Positions 1-10,898 of a stretch of 64,000 bases of DNA are shown here, piece after piece. A model generated the notes under the pieces. That model saw nothing but the letters and a program-made list of their open reading frames with translations. It was not told the origin of the DNA and did not search any database. The DNA comes from Venenivibrio stagnispumantis (GTDB lineage: Bacteria > Aquificota > Aquificia > Aquificales > Hydrogenothermaceae), in assembly GCF_900182795.1 (NCBI RefSeq), contig NZ_FXTX01000001.1, forward strand, positions 62,001 to 126,000, read 5' to 3'. The position numbers and the translations under genes were made by a program. Positions within the stretch are counted from its first letter, which is position 1. Each line of letters begins with the position of its first letter.

Positions 1-2437
<2,437 letters not shown>

Positions 2438-2499
2438 CTTATAATTGCTTACCTCCTAAAAATCTTTTGGATACAATAACTGATTACGGTCTTACCAAT

Positions 2500-2528
2500 T
2501 TGCAAAAAGCAGGTAATTATTATATAAT
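2500..2528 (+). promoter_or_regulatory. Promoter in front of the truncated tRNA-Leu
   Basis: A -35 element TTGCAA (2500-2505) and a perfect -10 TATAAT (2523-2528) are separated by exactly 17 nt. The predicted transcript would begin near 2535, about 18 nt before the tRNA-Leu-like sequence. The arrangement is what one expects of a bacterial tRNA promoter. The core is nearly palindromic, so a minus-strand promoter for lysA may overlap it. Confidence 0.55.
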
Positions 2529-2552
2529 AATAACTTAGTAATATCAACCAAT

Positions 2553-2574
2553 GCCGAAGTGGCGGAATTGGCAG
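2553..2574 (+). pseudogene. 5' fragment of a tRNA-Leu gene
   Basis: The 22 nt from 2553 match the acceptor 5' strand, D-stem and D-loop beginning of a bacterial tRNA-Leu: GCCGAAG, then TGGCGGAATTGGCAG. The match stops abruptly at 2575, before the anticodon arm. No anticodon stem, variable arm, TTCGAAT T-loop or matching 3' acceptor strand (CTTCGGC) is found in the following 450 nt. It cannot make a tRNA. It is best read as a remnant left by a deletion or by integration/excision at a tRNA gene. The identification rests on my recognition of the tRNA-Leu consensus. Confidence 0.65.
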
Positions 2575-2702
2575 AAACAGAAACTGAAAAATTTAGGTTA
2601 TATAAATAGTTCCCTTTGTATCTCTCCAAATATTGTTTTACCAATATTTGAAGGACTTGCTTTTTTGATGTGTATGGTGTTATCTCTCCAAGAGAACTTC
2701 TC

Positions 2703-3028
2703 TTAGAGATATTCCTTTTTTTCTTCATAGTGTATAAATGTAAAGCTTTTTAGAGTATTTGTAAAGATATATCTATTAATAACTATAAAAGCTGTTTTTA
2801 ATCTTTCTAAATGTTTTTGGGTTTCCTCATATGCTTTTTTATATATGATTTTATGGTTCATAACAATCTTACTCCAGATTTCAATATATATATCTATATC
2901 TCCACTTTTTTATTTACATCTGCCCTTGAACCAAATATCCAAAGTTTTACATCTTCCCCAAAGATATCTTTTGCCAGAGATTTTATAGCTTCTATTTCAA
3001 AATCTGATAATCTTAACCTGTTATTCAT
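2703..3028 (-). pseudogene. Broken MNT-type nucleotidyltransferase
   Basis: Reading from ATG 3028, the first 41 residues look like a minimal nucleotidyltransferase (MNT, antitoxin partner of HEPN proteins), including the hallmark GSRAD motif at residues 33-37. The frame then hits a stop at 2894-2896. Dropping to the next frame near 2902-2910 restores the expected continuation GDIDIYIE, the catalytic DxD strand, so a single G appears to have been lost. After that strand the restored frame stays open to TAA at 2703-2705 but no longer resembles the family. The gene is therefore frameshifted and probably also rearranged. It starts 3 nt beyond the end of the permease gene on the same strand and abuts the tRNA fragment. 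I do not recognise a HEPN partner. Confidence 0.6.
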
Positions 3029-3031
3029 TTT

Positions 3032-4408
3032 TCAACTTTCAATTCTACGGCTATTTTTATATCCATATAAAAAGTATATTAAAAGACCTATGATGCACCA
3101 TACTATAAATCTAATCCATGTTTCATGAGGAAGACCTGCCATTACTACCATAAGTAAAATTATATTTATATACAGGAGTATATTTCCAAAAGGCACTTTA
3201 AAGGAAGGATTATAATCTTTTTCTGTTTTTCTTAAATATAAAACTGCTATTGCTACTATAAGATAAGAAAATAAAGTTCCGATATTAACAAGCTCTGCAA
3301 GAATTTTAAGAGGTATTAATCCGGCTAATGTGCTCAGTAATATTCCACCTAAGATAGTAGCTTTATATGGTGTTTTAAATCTTGGATGAATATCTGCAAA
3401 TTGTTTAAAAAATAATCCATCTCTTGAAATAGCAAATATAACCCTTGTAAATCCAAGACCCATTACAAGCAAAACTGAAATTATAGTTATTACTGCACCT
3501 ATGGATATAAAAGATGCAATAATAGGTTCATTTACTTTATACATAGCAAAGGCAAGAGCATCAGGCACATTTAACTCTTTATAAGAAACCATACCAACAA
3601 GAACAAAAGAAACAACCATATAAAACAAAGTGCTTATTGCAAGAGATAATATTAAACCAAGTGGAACTGTTTTATTTGGATTTTTTGCTTCTTCTGCAAC
3701 TGTGGCTATTGCATCAAAACCAAGATATGCAAATACTATTAAAGCTGCTGCTCTCCATACACCTTCCCATCCATAAGGTAAAAAATCTGAAAAATTTGCA
3801 AAATTTATATGAGGTAATCCAAATATTACAAAAACAATTAATACTAAAAGCTTTAAAGCTACAATAAAGTTATTAAAAGTTGCACTTTCTTTTATTCCTA
3901 TGGTAAGAAGAATAAAAACAAAAACCAATGCCAAGAAAGCAAATAAATCTATATATGTTCCTGCTTCTAAGTTAAAAGAACCGGATATCTCTTTTGGTAT
4001 ATGAATACCTAAGCTCTCTTCTAAAAATCTTCTAAAATATCCTGACCATCCGGTAGCAACTGCCGATGCTGCAATTCCATATTCAAGTAATATATTCCAT
4101 CCTACAAGCCAAGCTATTATCTCTCCCAAAGATGCATAAGTATAGCTATAAGCTCCACCGGCTACCGGATAAGCAGATGCAAGCTCTGCATATACTAAGG
4201 CTGATATACCTATTGTTATTGCTCCAAGCAAAAATGATAAAACAATACCTGGACCTGCATATAAAGCCGCAGCCTGACCGGTAATAACAAATATACCTGC
4301 TCCTATAATACCACCTATTCCAAGTAAAACTAAATCTAAAACACCAATTTTTCTCGGCAAACCGGTTTTGTCCTTTTGATATATTTTTTTTCTAAATATG
4401 CCATTCAT
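3032..4408 (-). CDS. APC-family amino acid permease
   Basis: This 458-residue integral membrane protein belongs to the amino acid-polyamine-organocation family, resembling the cationic-amino-acid/YfnA-type branch. The first transmembrane segment carries the family signature GIGGIIGAGIFVITG (about residues 31-45), the discontinuous helix that binds substrate backbone atoms. The pattern of hydrophobic stretches fits 12 transmembrane helices. A loop motif FDAIATVAEEAKNP (mid-protein) is also typical of this branch. Substrate cannot be read from the sequence. The ATG at 4408 follows an AGGTAAGGTCAGG region. Length and ends look complete. It is transcribed away from ribBA, with 118 nt between them. 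Confidence 0.9.
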   Translation of the reverse strand: MNGIFRKKIYQKDKTGLPRKIGVLDLVLLGIGGIIGAGIFVITGQAAALYAGPGIVLSFLLGAITIGISALVYAELASAYPVAGGAYSYTYASLGEIIAWLVGWNILLEYGIAASAVATGWSGYFRRFLEESLGIHIPKEISGSFNLEAGTYIDLFAFLALVFVFILLTIGIKESATFNNFIVALKLLVLIVFVIFGLPHINFANFSDFLPYGWEGVWRAAALIVFAYLGFDAIATVAEEAKNPNKTVPLGLILSLAISTLFYMVVSFVLVGMVSYKELNVPDALAFAMYKVNEPIIASFISIGAVITIISVLLVMGLGFTRVIFAISRDGLFFKQFADIHPRFKTPYKATILGGILLSTLAGLIPLKILAELVNIGTLFSYLIVAIAVLYLRKTEKDYNPSFKVPFGNILLYINIILLMVVMAGLPHETWIRFIVWCIIGLLIYFLYGYKNSRRIES

Positions 4409-4526
4409 CCTGACCTTACCTCATTATTTTTTTATAAATTATATCATTACCTTTTTTGATTGAAAATTTATATTTTTAAGATTATATTAATAAGCTAACT
4501 AAATAATTTATCCGAGGTGAAAAAAT

Positions 4527-5780
4527 ATGGAGATAAAATTTAGCAAAATAGAGGATGCTATAAAAGATATACAGGAAGGGAAAATGATAATTGTGGTTGA
4601 TGACCCTGATAGGGAAAATGAAGGGGATTTGGTTATGGCTGCTGAAAAGGTTACGCCTGAGGCTATTAACTTTATGGCAAAAGAAGGAAGGGGATTAATA
4701 TGCCTTTCAATGCTTCCTGAAAGATTAAAAGAGCTTGATATTCCACTTATGACACAAAATAATACAGACCCGAAAGGAACAGCTTTTTGTGTTTCAATAG
4801 ATGCCCATCCTAAGTATGGAACTACTACCGGTATATCAGCTTTTGATAGAGCTATAACCATAAAACTTGCAGTAAGCCCTGATGCTAAACCATCTGATTT
4901 TGTAAGACCGGGGCATGTATTTCCACTTATGGCTAAAAAAGGTGGAGTATTGGAAAGAACAGGACATACAGAAGCTTCTGTAGATTTAGCAAGATTGGCC
5001 GGATTGTATCCTGCAGGGGTAATTTGCGAAATAATGAAAGAAGATGGGACAATGGCAAGACTGCCTGATTTGGTAAAATTTGCAGAAAAATATAATCTAA
5101 AAATAATAACAATAGCAGATTTAGTTCAATATAGATTAAAAAGAGAAAAACTTGTCCAGAGAGAAGCGGAAGCTATGCTTCCTACAAAATATGGTGTATT
5201 TAAAATTTATGGATACAGGAGCCTTGTTGATAATTCAGAACATGTTGCCCTTGTAATGGGAGAGATTAAAGAAGATGAACCGGTTCTCGTAAGAGTCCAT
5301 TCAGAATGTTTAACAGGTGATATTTTTGGCTCATTAAGATGTGATTGTCAATCCCAATTACATAAAGCATTAAAAATGATTTCAGAAAATGGGAAAGGTG
5401 TGCTTGTTTATATGAGAGGACATGAAGGAAGAGGAATAGGAATAATAAATAAAATAAAAGCATATAATCTACAAGACCAAGGATATGATACGGTAGAAGC
5501 AAATCAAAAACTCGGATTTAATGCAGATTTAAGGGATTTTGGCACCGGAGCCCAGATACTCCTTGACCTTGGTGTTAGAAAAATGAAACTGATGACAAAC
5601 AATCCAAGAAAAATAGTAGCATTGGAAGGATTTGGACTTGAGGTTGTTGATAGAGTTCCTATTTTGACAAAACCAAATCCACATAATGTAAAATATCTAA
5701 ATACAAAAAAGGATAAATTAGGACATCTTATTGAAGAATTTGAGGGGCAATCATGCAGTTTAGAAGATTTATCTTCTTAA
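4527..5780 (+). CDS. ribBA: Bifunctional DHBP synthase / GTP cyclohydrolase II
   Basis: This fused enzyme makes both precursors of riboflavin. The N-terminal half (about 1-200) is 3,4-dihydroxy-2-butanone-4-phosphate synthase, with [31 protein letters not shown] and GHTEASVDL. The C-terminal half (about 205-400) is GTP cyclohydrolase II, with the zinc cysteines in [14 protein letters not shown] and the catalytic RGHEGRGIG motif. The 417-residue length suits an active fusion. RBS GAGGTG lies about 8 nt before ATG 4527. I see no FMN-riboswitch signature in the 118 nt upstream. Its 3' end overlaps the next gene by 28 nt, so the cytochrome is likely translationally coupled. Confidence 0.96.
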   Translation: MEIKFSKIEDAIKDIQEGKMIIVVDDPDRENEGDLVMAAEKVTPEAINFMAKEGRGLICLSMLPERLKELDIPLMTQNNTDPKGTAFCVSIDAHPKYGTTTGISAFDRAITIKLAVSPDAKPSDFVRPGHVFPLMAKKGGVLERTGHTEASVDLARLAGLYPAGVICEIMKEDGTMARLPDLVKFAEKYNLKIITIADLVQYRLKREKLVQREAEAMLPTKYGVFKIYGYRSLVDNSEHVALVMGEIKEDEPVLVRVHSECLTGDIFGSLRCDCQSQLHKALKMISENGKGVLVYMRGHEGRGIGIINKIKAYNLQDQGYDTVEANQKLGFNADLRDFGTGAQILLDLGVRKMKLMTNNPRKIVALEGFGLEVVDRVPILTKPNPHNVKYLNTKKDKLGHLIEEFEGQSCSLEDLSS

Positions 5781-6679
5781 TATTGGCTTCTTCTTTATTA
5801 TCTTCCTGTGATAAGATTGGAAATATTTTTCAAGAAAAAGATTTATTACAAAGACCTGTTGCTAAAAGATGTTCTGACTGCCATACAGAAATATACAACC
5901 AATGGAAAGAATCGAGACATGCAGTATCTTGGATAAGCGAGCATTATAAAAAAGCCTCAGGAAATTATACAGAAGTATGTATATCCTGCCACGTCCCTTA
6001 TGAGATAACTGCTTATGAAAAACCCAAAAGCAGAGATTTCCATAGAGAAGATGGAATAAATTGTGCTTCCTGCCATTTTAAAGATTCTACAAAATCTATG
6101 CATGGTCCTTATGATGTTTTTTCACCACCTCATCCTTCCACAAAAGATGAGCTTTATACAAAAGCAGATATATGCTCCGGCTGTCATCAAGAAACATTTA
6201 AACAATGGAAAACTGCTTCTGTAGAAAGATCATGCCAAGAATGCCACATGCCGGCAAAAGAAGGAAAATTGATACAAAAATTTCCATTTAATCTAATGCA
6301 TGCATCTAAGCCGGTTCATGACCATTCTTTTAAAGTGCCTACACCAAAAAAAGATTTTTTTGATATACAGATAACAAAGCAAGATAAAAATTTAAATCTT
6401 GTAGTTATTAATAAGAAAATTCCTCATAATATTCCAACCGGAGATAATGGAAATCCAAAATATTATATAGATGTATCTTTCTTAAAAGATAAGCAGATTG
6501 TTTATACGGATAGTGCCATGATTACAAAAAAGGAAAACGAGGCAATACCTTACAATCAACCAAGAGAAATTAGCTTTTACTCTCCAGCTGATTTTGATGA
6601 AGTTAAAATAACATTTAGCAGAAAATTATCATGGCAAGATAAGCCGGAAAAAATCTTTGATATAAAGAAATCCTTTTAA
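5753..6679 (+). CDS. Pentahaem c-type cytochrome lipoprotein
   Basis: This 308-residue secreted electron carrier has a lipoprotein signal peptide. Its hydrophobic core ends in the lipobox LLSSC, with C19 as the lipidated cysteine. Five CxxCH haem c sites follow at C40, C76, C104, C141 and C161. The spacing and the WKxSRHAVSW segment resemble the cytochrome c554/multihaem family. The C-terminal 120 residues have no haem site and look beta-rich, with HNIPTGDNG and many alternating hydrophobic residues. The start ATG 5753 lies inside the end of ribBA, preceded by GAGGGG, and gives the proper signal peptide. A role in periplasmic respiratory electron transfer is inferred; partner and substrate are unknown. 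Confidence 0.88.
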   Translation: MQFRRFIFLILASSLLSSCDKIGNIFQEKDLLQRPVAKRCSDCHTEIYNQWKESRHAVSWISEHYKKASGNYTEVCISCHVPYEITAYEKPKSRDFHREDGINCASCHFKDSTKSMHGPYDVFSPPHPSTKDELYTKADICSGCHQETFKQWKTASVERSCQECHMPAKEGKLIQKFPFNLMHASKPVHDHSFKVPTPKKDFFDIQITKQDKNLNLVVINKKIPHNIPTGDNGNPKYYIDVSFLKDKQIVYTDSAMITKKENEAIPYNQPREISFYSPADFDEVKITFSRKLSWQDKPEKIFDIKKSF

Positions 6680-7647
6680 AGCTTTATATCTTTAAGCCAA
6701 TCTCTATTTTGGAGATACCATTCTATGGTTCTTTTTATGCCTTCTTCAAATGGTATTTCCGGTTTCCAACCTAATAACTTTTCTGCTTTTGTAATATCTG
6801 CCCATGTTTCTTTTAAATCTGCTTTATGAAACTCTTTTTGAGAAATAACCGCTTTTTTACCAAGATATTTTTCTATGGTAGAAATCACTTCTTTTAATGA
6901 TATAGGATTTTTCCCACCACCGAGGTTTATAATTTCATATCCTACCGGTTTTAATGCTTTAATTGTTCCTCTTGCTATATCATCTACATAGGTAAAATCT
7001 CTGGATTGGGAGCCATCTCCAAAAAGTTCTATAGGTTTTTCCTCATCTATCCATTTTATAAATCTAAATATACTCATATCAGGTCTTCCTGCCGGCCCAT
7101 AAACGGTAAAATATCTAACGACGGAAACATCTATTCCATAAAGATAATGGTATGTATAACATAAAACTTCTGCAGCTTTTTTTGAAGCAGCATAAGGAGA
7201 GATAGGTGTATTTACCGGTAAATCTTCCTTAAAAGGCATGGGTTGCCCTGCATATAAAGAAGATGTTGAAGCCAAAACAAATTTATTTATACCGTATTTT
7301 CTACTAAGTTCTAATAGATTTAATGTTCCTTCTGCATTTGTAGAAAGATAAACAAAAGGATTTTCTATACTATATCTAACTCCTGCCCTTGCTGCCAAAT
7401 TTATAACAGCATCTATTTTATTATCTTGAAATATAATATCCATCGCTTCTAAATTCTCTATATCGGCTTTATAAAATTTAAAATTTTTAAAATCTTTAAG
7501 CTGATTTATTCTGTATTCTTTTAATCTAACATCATAATAATCATTCATATTATCTATTCCGATAACATTTATACCTTCTTTTAATAAAAATTCTGCTGTT
7601 TTCCAACCTATAAATCCAGCTACTCCCGTTAATAAAATATTTTCCAT
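6676..7647 (-). CDS. NAD-dependent nucleotide-sugar epimerase (UDP-glucuronate 4-epimerase-like)
   Basis: This is an extended short-chain dehydrogenase/reductase of about 323 residues. It has an N-terminal NAD-binding loop TGVAGFIG, a catalytic YAASK motif (YxxxK) and a serine pair in STSSLY upstream. The NDYYD segment after the second strand is characteristic of UDP-glucuronate 4-epimerases, so that is the most likely activity; a UDP-glucose 4-epimerase is the alternative. I placed the start at ATG 7647, not the upstream ATG at 7659, because the stretch ATGGAGGTTGTT is itself the Shine-Dalgarno (GGAGG) for the second ATG. It converges on the cytochrome gene with a 4 nt overlap. A role in surface polysaccharide precursor supply is inferred. 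Confidence 0.88.
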   Translation of the reverse strand: MENILLTGVAGFIGWKTAEFLLKEGINVIGIDNMNDYYDVRLKEYRINQLKDFKNFKFYKADIENLEAMDIIFQDNKIDAVINLAARAGVRYSIENPFVYLSTNAEGTLNLLELSRKYGINKFVLASTSSLYAGQPMPFKEDLPVNTPISPYAASKKAAEVLCYTYHYLYGIDVSVVRYFTVYGPAGRPDMSIFRFIKWIDEEKPIELFGDGSQSRDFTYVDDIARGTIKALKPVGYEIINLGGGKNPISLKEVISTIEKYLGKKAVISQKEFHKADLKETWADITKAEKLLGWKPEIPFEEGIKRTIEWYLQNRDWLKDIKL

Positions 7648-7714
7648 AACAACCTCCATCAGTTTTAAATTATGGTAAAATTATAGCATAATTGATAATT
7701 CCTTAGAGGTTTAG

Positions 7715-8668
7715 ATGGAAGATATTTTATCTTATGAGCTTTTTGGAGTTAAATTTAAGAATCCGGTTTGGACAGCTTCCGGCACATTCAGTTATGGACT
7801 TGAAGTAGCAGAGCTTTATGATTTATCTGAGCTTGGAGCAATTGTTGTAAAAGGATTATCATTAAAGCCAAGAAAAGGTAATCCGCCGGAAAGAATAGTA
7901 GAAACACCTGCCGGAATGCTTAACTCTATCGGTCTTCAAAATCCGGGAGTTGATTATTTTATTGAAAATATCCTTCCAAAACTAAAAAAATATGATACAA
8001 GAATATTTGCCAATGTTTTCGGAGAAGATGAAGAAGAATATATGGCAGTAACTGAAAAACTTGATAAAGCAGATGGGGTAGATGGTCTTGAACTTAATGT
8101 ATCCTGTCCTAATGTAAAAAAAGGAGGACTTGCATTCGGAAATGACCCAGAAACATTATATAATCTTGTTTATAAATTAAGAAAATTAACAAAAAAACCT
8201 TTAATTGTAAAATTAAGCCCAAATATAACAAATATTTTGGATACTGCCGATGCATGCGTTTCTGCAAAAGCAGATGGTCTTGTTCTTATAAATACATTAC
8301 TTGGAGTAGCCATAGATGTAGAAAAAGAAAAACCGATATTATCAACAATAACCGGTGGATTATCCGGACCTGCTATCCTTCCTATTGCAGTTAGAATGAT
8401 TTGGCAAGTATATTCTAAGTATGGAGATAAAGTGCCTATAATAGGCGTAGGTGGAATAACAACTTATCAAGATGCCCTGCAACATATACTTGCAGGAGCC
8501 ATTGCAATCCAAGTTGGCACCGCTAATTTTTATGACCCATTTTCACCTTTAAAAATAAAAGAAGGATTAATTAAACATATAAATAAAAAAGGATATAAAC
8601 ATTTTCTTGATTTAGTAGGAAAAGCCCATAAAATGATAATAAAAGAAATCGTAGGAGAAGGAAGATGA
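7715..8668 (+). CDS. pyrD: Dihydroorotate dehydrogenase, class 1B catalytic subunit
   Basis: PyrD oxidises dihydroorotate to orotate in pyrimidine synthesis. The FMN/substrate motif [15 protein letters not shown] lies near residues 14-28. The [11 protein letters not shown] loop supplies the class 1 active-site cysteine. VGVGGI and the late GTANFYDP phosphate-binding motif are also present. The GTFSYG and SCPNVK patterns and the 317-residue length point to class 1B, which needs a PyrK iron-sulfur/FAD subunit. A PyrK-like gene lies at 61841 in this window, not adjacent. RBS AGAGGT precedes ATG 7715. The stop overlaps cysS by 4 nt. Confidence 0.95.
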   Translation: MEDILSYELFGVKFKNPVWTASGTFSYGLEVAELYDLSELGAIVVKGLSLKPRKGNPPERIVETPAGMLNSIGLQNPGVDYFIENILPKLKKYDTRIFANVFGEDEEEYMAVTEKLDKADGVDGLELNVSCPNVKKGGLAFGNDPETLYNLVYKLRKLTKKPLIVKLSPNITNILDTADACVSAKADGLVLINTLLGVAIDVEKEKPILSTITGGLSGPAILPIAVRMIWQVYSKYGDKVPIIGVGGITTYQDALQHILAGAIAIQVGTANFYDPFSPLKIKEGLIKHINKKGYKHFLDLVGKAHKMIIKEIVGEGR

Positions 8669-10128
8669 GTTTAAAAATCTATAACACATTAACCGGAAAA
8701 AAAGAAGATTTTGCACCTATTAAACCGGGAGAAGTAAAAATATATACCTGTGGTGTAACCACTTATGATTATAACCATGTAGGACACGGAAGAAGTTTAA
8801 TAGTTTTTGATATGATAAGAAGATATTTAAGGTATCTTGGATACAATGTAATCTTTGTAAGGAATTTTACAGATGTTGATGATAAGATTATAAATAGAGC
8901 AAAAAATGAATGCCTTCCATTTAATGTTATATCTGACAGATATATAAAAGAATATTTTGATGATGCAGAGAAATTCAGAATAGAGCCGGCAGATATAGAG
9001 CCAAGAGTAACAACCCATATACCGGATATTATAGATTTTATACAAAAATTGATAGATAAAGGATATGCTTACGAAGTTGATGGAGATGTTTATTTTTCTG
9101 TAAGAAAATATAAAGATTATGGAAAATTATCAAAAAGAAGCATAGATGAACTGCTTATCGGTGCAAGAATAGAAGCATCGGAAAAGAAAAAAGACCCGCT
9201 TGATTTTGCTTTATGGAAAGCATCAAAAGCTGGAGAACCGGCTTGGGATTCACCTTGGGGGAAAGGAAGACCCGGATGGCATACAGAATGCTGTGCAATG
9301 ATATTTAAACATCTTGGAGAAACTATAGATATACACGGTGGCGGACTTGATTTAATATTTCCACATCACGAAAATGAGATTGCACAGGCAGAAAGCTTAT
9401 CAGAAAAACCATTTGCAAGATACTGGGTTCATAATGGACTTGTTACTGTAAATGGACAAAAGATGTCTAAATCTCTTGGTAATTATATAACTTTAAAAGA
9501 GATATATGCAAAATATAATCCGGATATACTCAGATTATTAGTTTTATCTGTCCATTACAGAAGCCCACTTGATTTCTCTTGGGATAAAATGGAAGAAACA
9601 AAAAAAGCCTATGAGAGATTAAAAAATGCTATAGATGAATACTCTATACTGGAAAAACTTCCGATAAATAATGATTTCAATATAGATTTATACCAAACTA
9701 TCCAAAAAATCCAATCCCAATTTTACGCAGCAATGAGTGATGATTTTAATACACCGGAAGCCCTTGCTTCAATATTTACCCTTGTAAGAGAGATGAATAT
9801 ATTAAAAGATAAAGCAGTAAAAGAAGGTGGTATCTCCAAAAAAGCATTGGCTTCTTATAAAGAAGCAGCAGACACTATACATAATCTTTGTAGAGATATA
9901 TTTGGTTTATTTGATAGCTTAAAGCCATGTATAAAAGAAGAAAAAATAGAGATAGAGCAAAAAGAAGAAAAATTAGATGAAGAATTAATACAAACATTAA
10001 TTGAAGTCAGGGAAAAAGCAAGAAAAGAAAAACAGTATGCCATTGCTGATTTTATAAGGGATAAATTATCAGAAAAAGGTATTATTATTGAAGATACACC
10101 GGTAGGAACAAAATGGAAAAAAATATAG
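8665..10128 (+). CDS. cysS: Cysteinyl-tRNA synthetase
   Basis: This class I aminoacyl-tRNA synthetase charges tRNA-Cys. The HIGH-type motif is HVGHGRS near residue 38, shortly after the zinc-binding cysteine in [11 protein letters not shown]. The second zinc cluster is in HTECC, with HHENEIAQ downstream. The KMSKS loop is intact ([10 protein letters not shown]). The C-terminal helical anticodon-binding region follows, and total length (487 aa) is normal. It overlaps pyrD by 4 nt and the next methyltransferase by 16 nt, so the three form one operon. Confidence 0.97.
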   Translation: MSLKIYNTLTGKKEDFAPIKPGEVKIYTCGVTTYDYNHVGHGRSLIVFDMIRRYLRYLGYNVIFVRNFTDVDDKIINRAKNECLPFNVISDRYIKEYFDDAEKFRIEPADIEPRVTTHIPDIIDFIQKLIDKGYAYEVDGDVYFSVRKYKDYGKLSKRSIDELLIGARIEASEKKKDPLDFALWKASKAGEPAWDSPWGKGRPGWHTECCAMIFKHLGETIDIHGGGLDLIFPHHENEIAQAESLSEKPFARYWVHNGLVTVNGQKMSKSLGNYITLKEIYAKYNPDILRLLVLSVHYRSPLDFSWDKMEETKKAYERLKNAIDEYSILEKLPINNDFNIDLYQTIQKIQSQFYAAMSDDFNTPEALASIFTLVREMNILKDKAVKEGGISKKALASYKEAADTIHNLCRDIFGLFDSLKPCIKEEKIEIEQKEEKLDEELIQTLIEVREKARKEKQYAIADFIRDKLSEKGIIIEDTPVGTKWKKI

Positions 10129-10778
10129 CCCAAAATATATTTGATAGTATAGTTCATAGCTATGATAAATTTTTAAATAGCACCACTTTTGGACAGATAA
10201 AAAAATGGCAAAAAGAGTTGATAGAAAACTCAAAAATAGGAAAATATGCAGTAGATATAGGAACCGGAACCGGTGAAGTTATAAAATATATATCTGAAAA
10301 ATTTCCTTATGCAAAACCTATTGGATTAGATATATCTTTTCAGATGCTAAAAAAAGCAAAAGAAAAAGGCATAAAAGCCACATTTATAAAAGCAAATGCA
10401 TTAAATATGCCATTTAAAGATAACTCTATTGATAATATCTTCTGCTCTTTATCATTTAGGCATTTTCCTACCGATTTAGCTATAAAAGAATTTAAAAGAG
10501 TATTAAAAACCGGTGGAGAAATCTCTATCCTTGATATATCAAAACCAAAATCTAAAATATTTTATAATGCAGTTTATTTTTTTGCAGATAAAATATTTAG
10601 ACCAATAGGAAGATTGATTTTTTCAAAAGAAGAGTATGATTATTTTGTTGAATCAGTAGAAAACTCAAAAACAGTTCCGGAGCTCGTAAAAATATTTGAA
10701 GAAAACCAATTTAAAATAAAATACACCAAAGAAAGATTTTTTAAATTAATACATATTATTGTAGTAGAAAAAATATAA
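10113..10778 (+). CDS. Ubiquinone/menaquinone C-methyltransferase (UbiE/MenG family)
   Basis: This 221-residue class I SAM-dependent methyltransferase has motif I VDIGTGTGEV and the family segment SFRHFPTDLAIKEFKRVLKTGG, which closely follows UbiE/MenG. The final-ring methylation of menaquinone (or a methionaquinone-type quinone) is the likely reaction. That would fit the menaquinone gene mqnE elsewhere in the window. A generic methyltransferase cannot be excluded. The start lies inside the cysS 3' end (16 nt overlap), so it is translationally coupled. A weak AAGCTT hairpin (10777-10793) follows immediately and may act as an inefficient terminator. Confidence 0.8.
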   Translation: MEKNIAQNIFDSIVHSYDKFLNSTTFGQIKKWQKELIENSKIGKYAVDIGTGTGEVIKYISEKFPYAKPIGLDISFQMLKKAKEKGIKATFIKANALNMPFKDNSIDNIFCSLSFRHFPTDLAIKEFKRVLKTGGEISILDISKPKSKIFYNAVYFFADKIFRPIGRLIFSKEEYDYFVESVENSKTVPELVKIFEENQFKIKYTKERFFKLIHIIVVEKI

Positions 10779-10793
10779 GCTTTTCAGAAGCTT
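10777..10793 (+). terminator. Weak hairpin after the pyrD-cysS-ubiE operon
   Basis: AAGCTT (10777-10782) and AAGCTT (10788-10793) form a 6 bp stem with a 5 nt loop, starting at the stop codon of the methyltransferase. Only a short TATATAATT tract follows, so termination efficiency is doubtful. Confidence 0.3.
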
Positions 10794-10898
10794 TATATAA
10801 TTGATATTGTAAAGAAATATACAAAATATACAAAAATTTTATATTTAAAAAACAATTATGTTATAATTGTACTATAAAAAATGTAAAATAGTTTGTAA

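Noticed and set aside
2492-2728. 78-residue minus-strand frame in the lysA-permease gap
   Set aside because: Its second half is antisense to the tRNA-Leu fragment and its promoter, and no family is recognisable.
4409-4526. FMN riboswitch before ribBA
   Set aside because: None of the conserved FMN-element sequences occur; only AT-rich DNA and the Shine-Dalgarno are seen.
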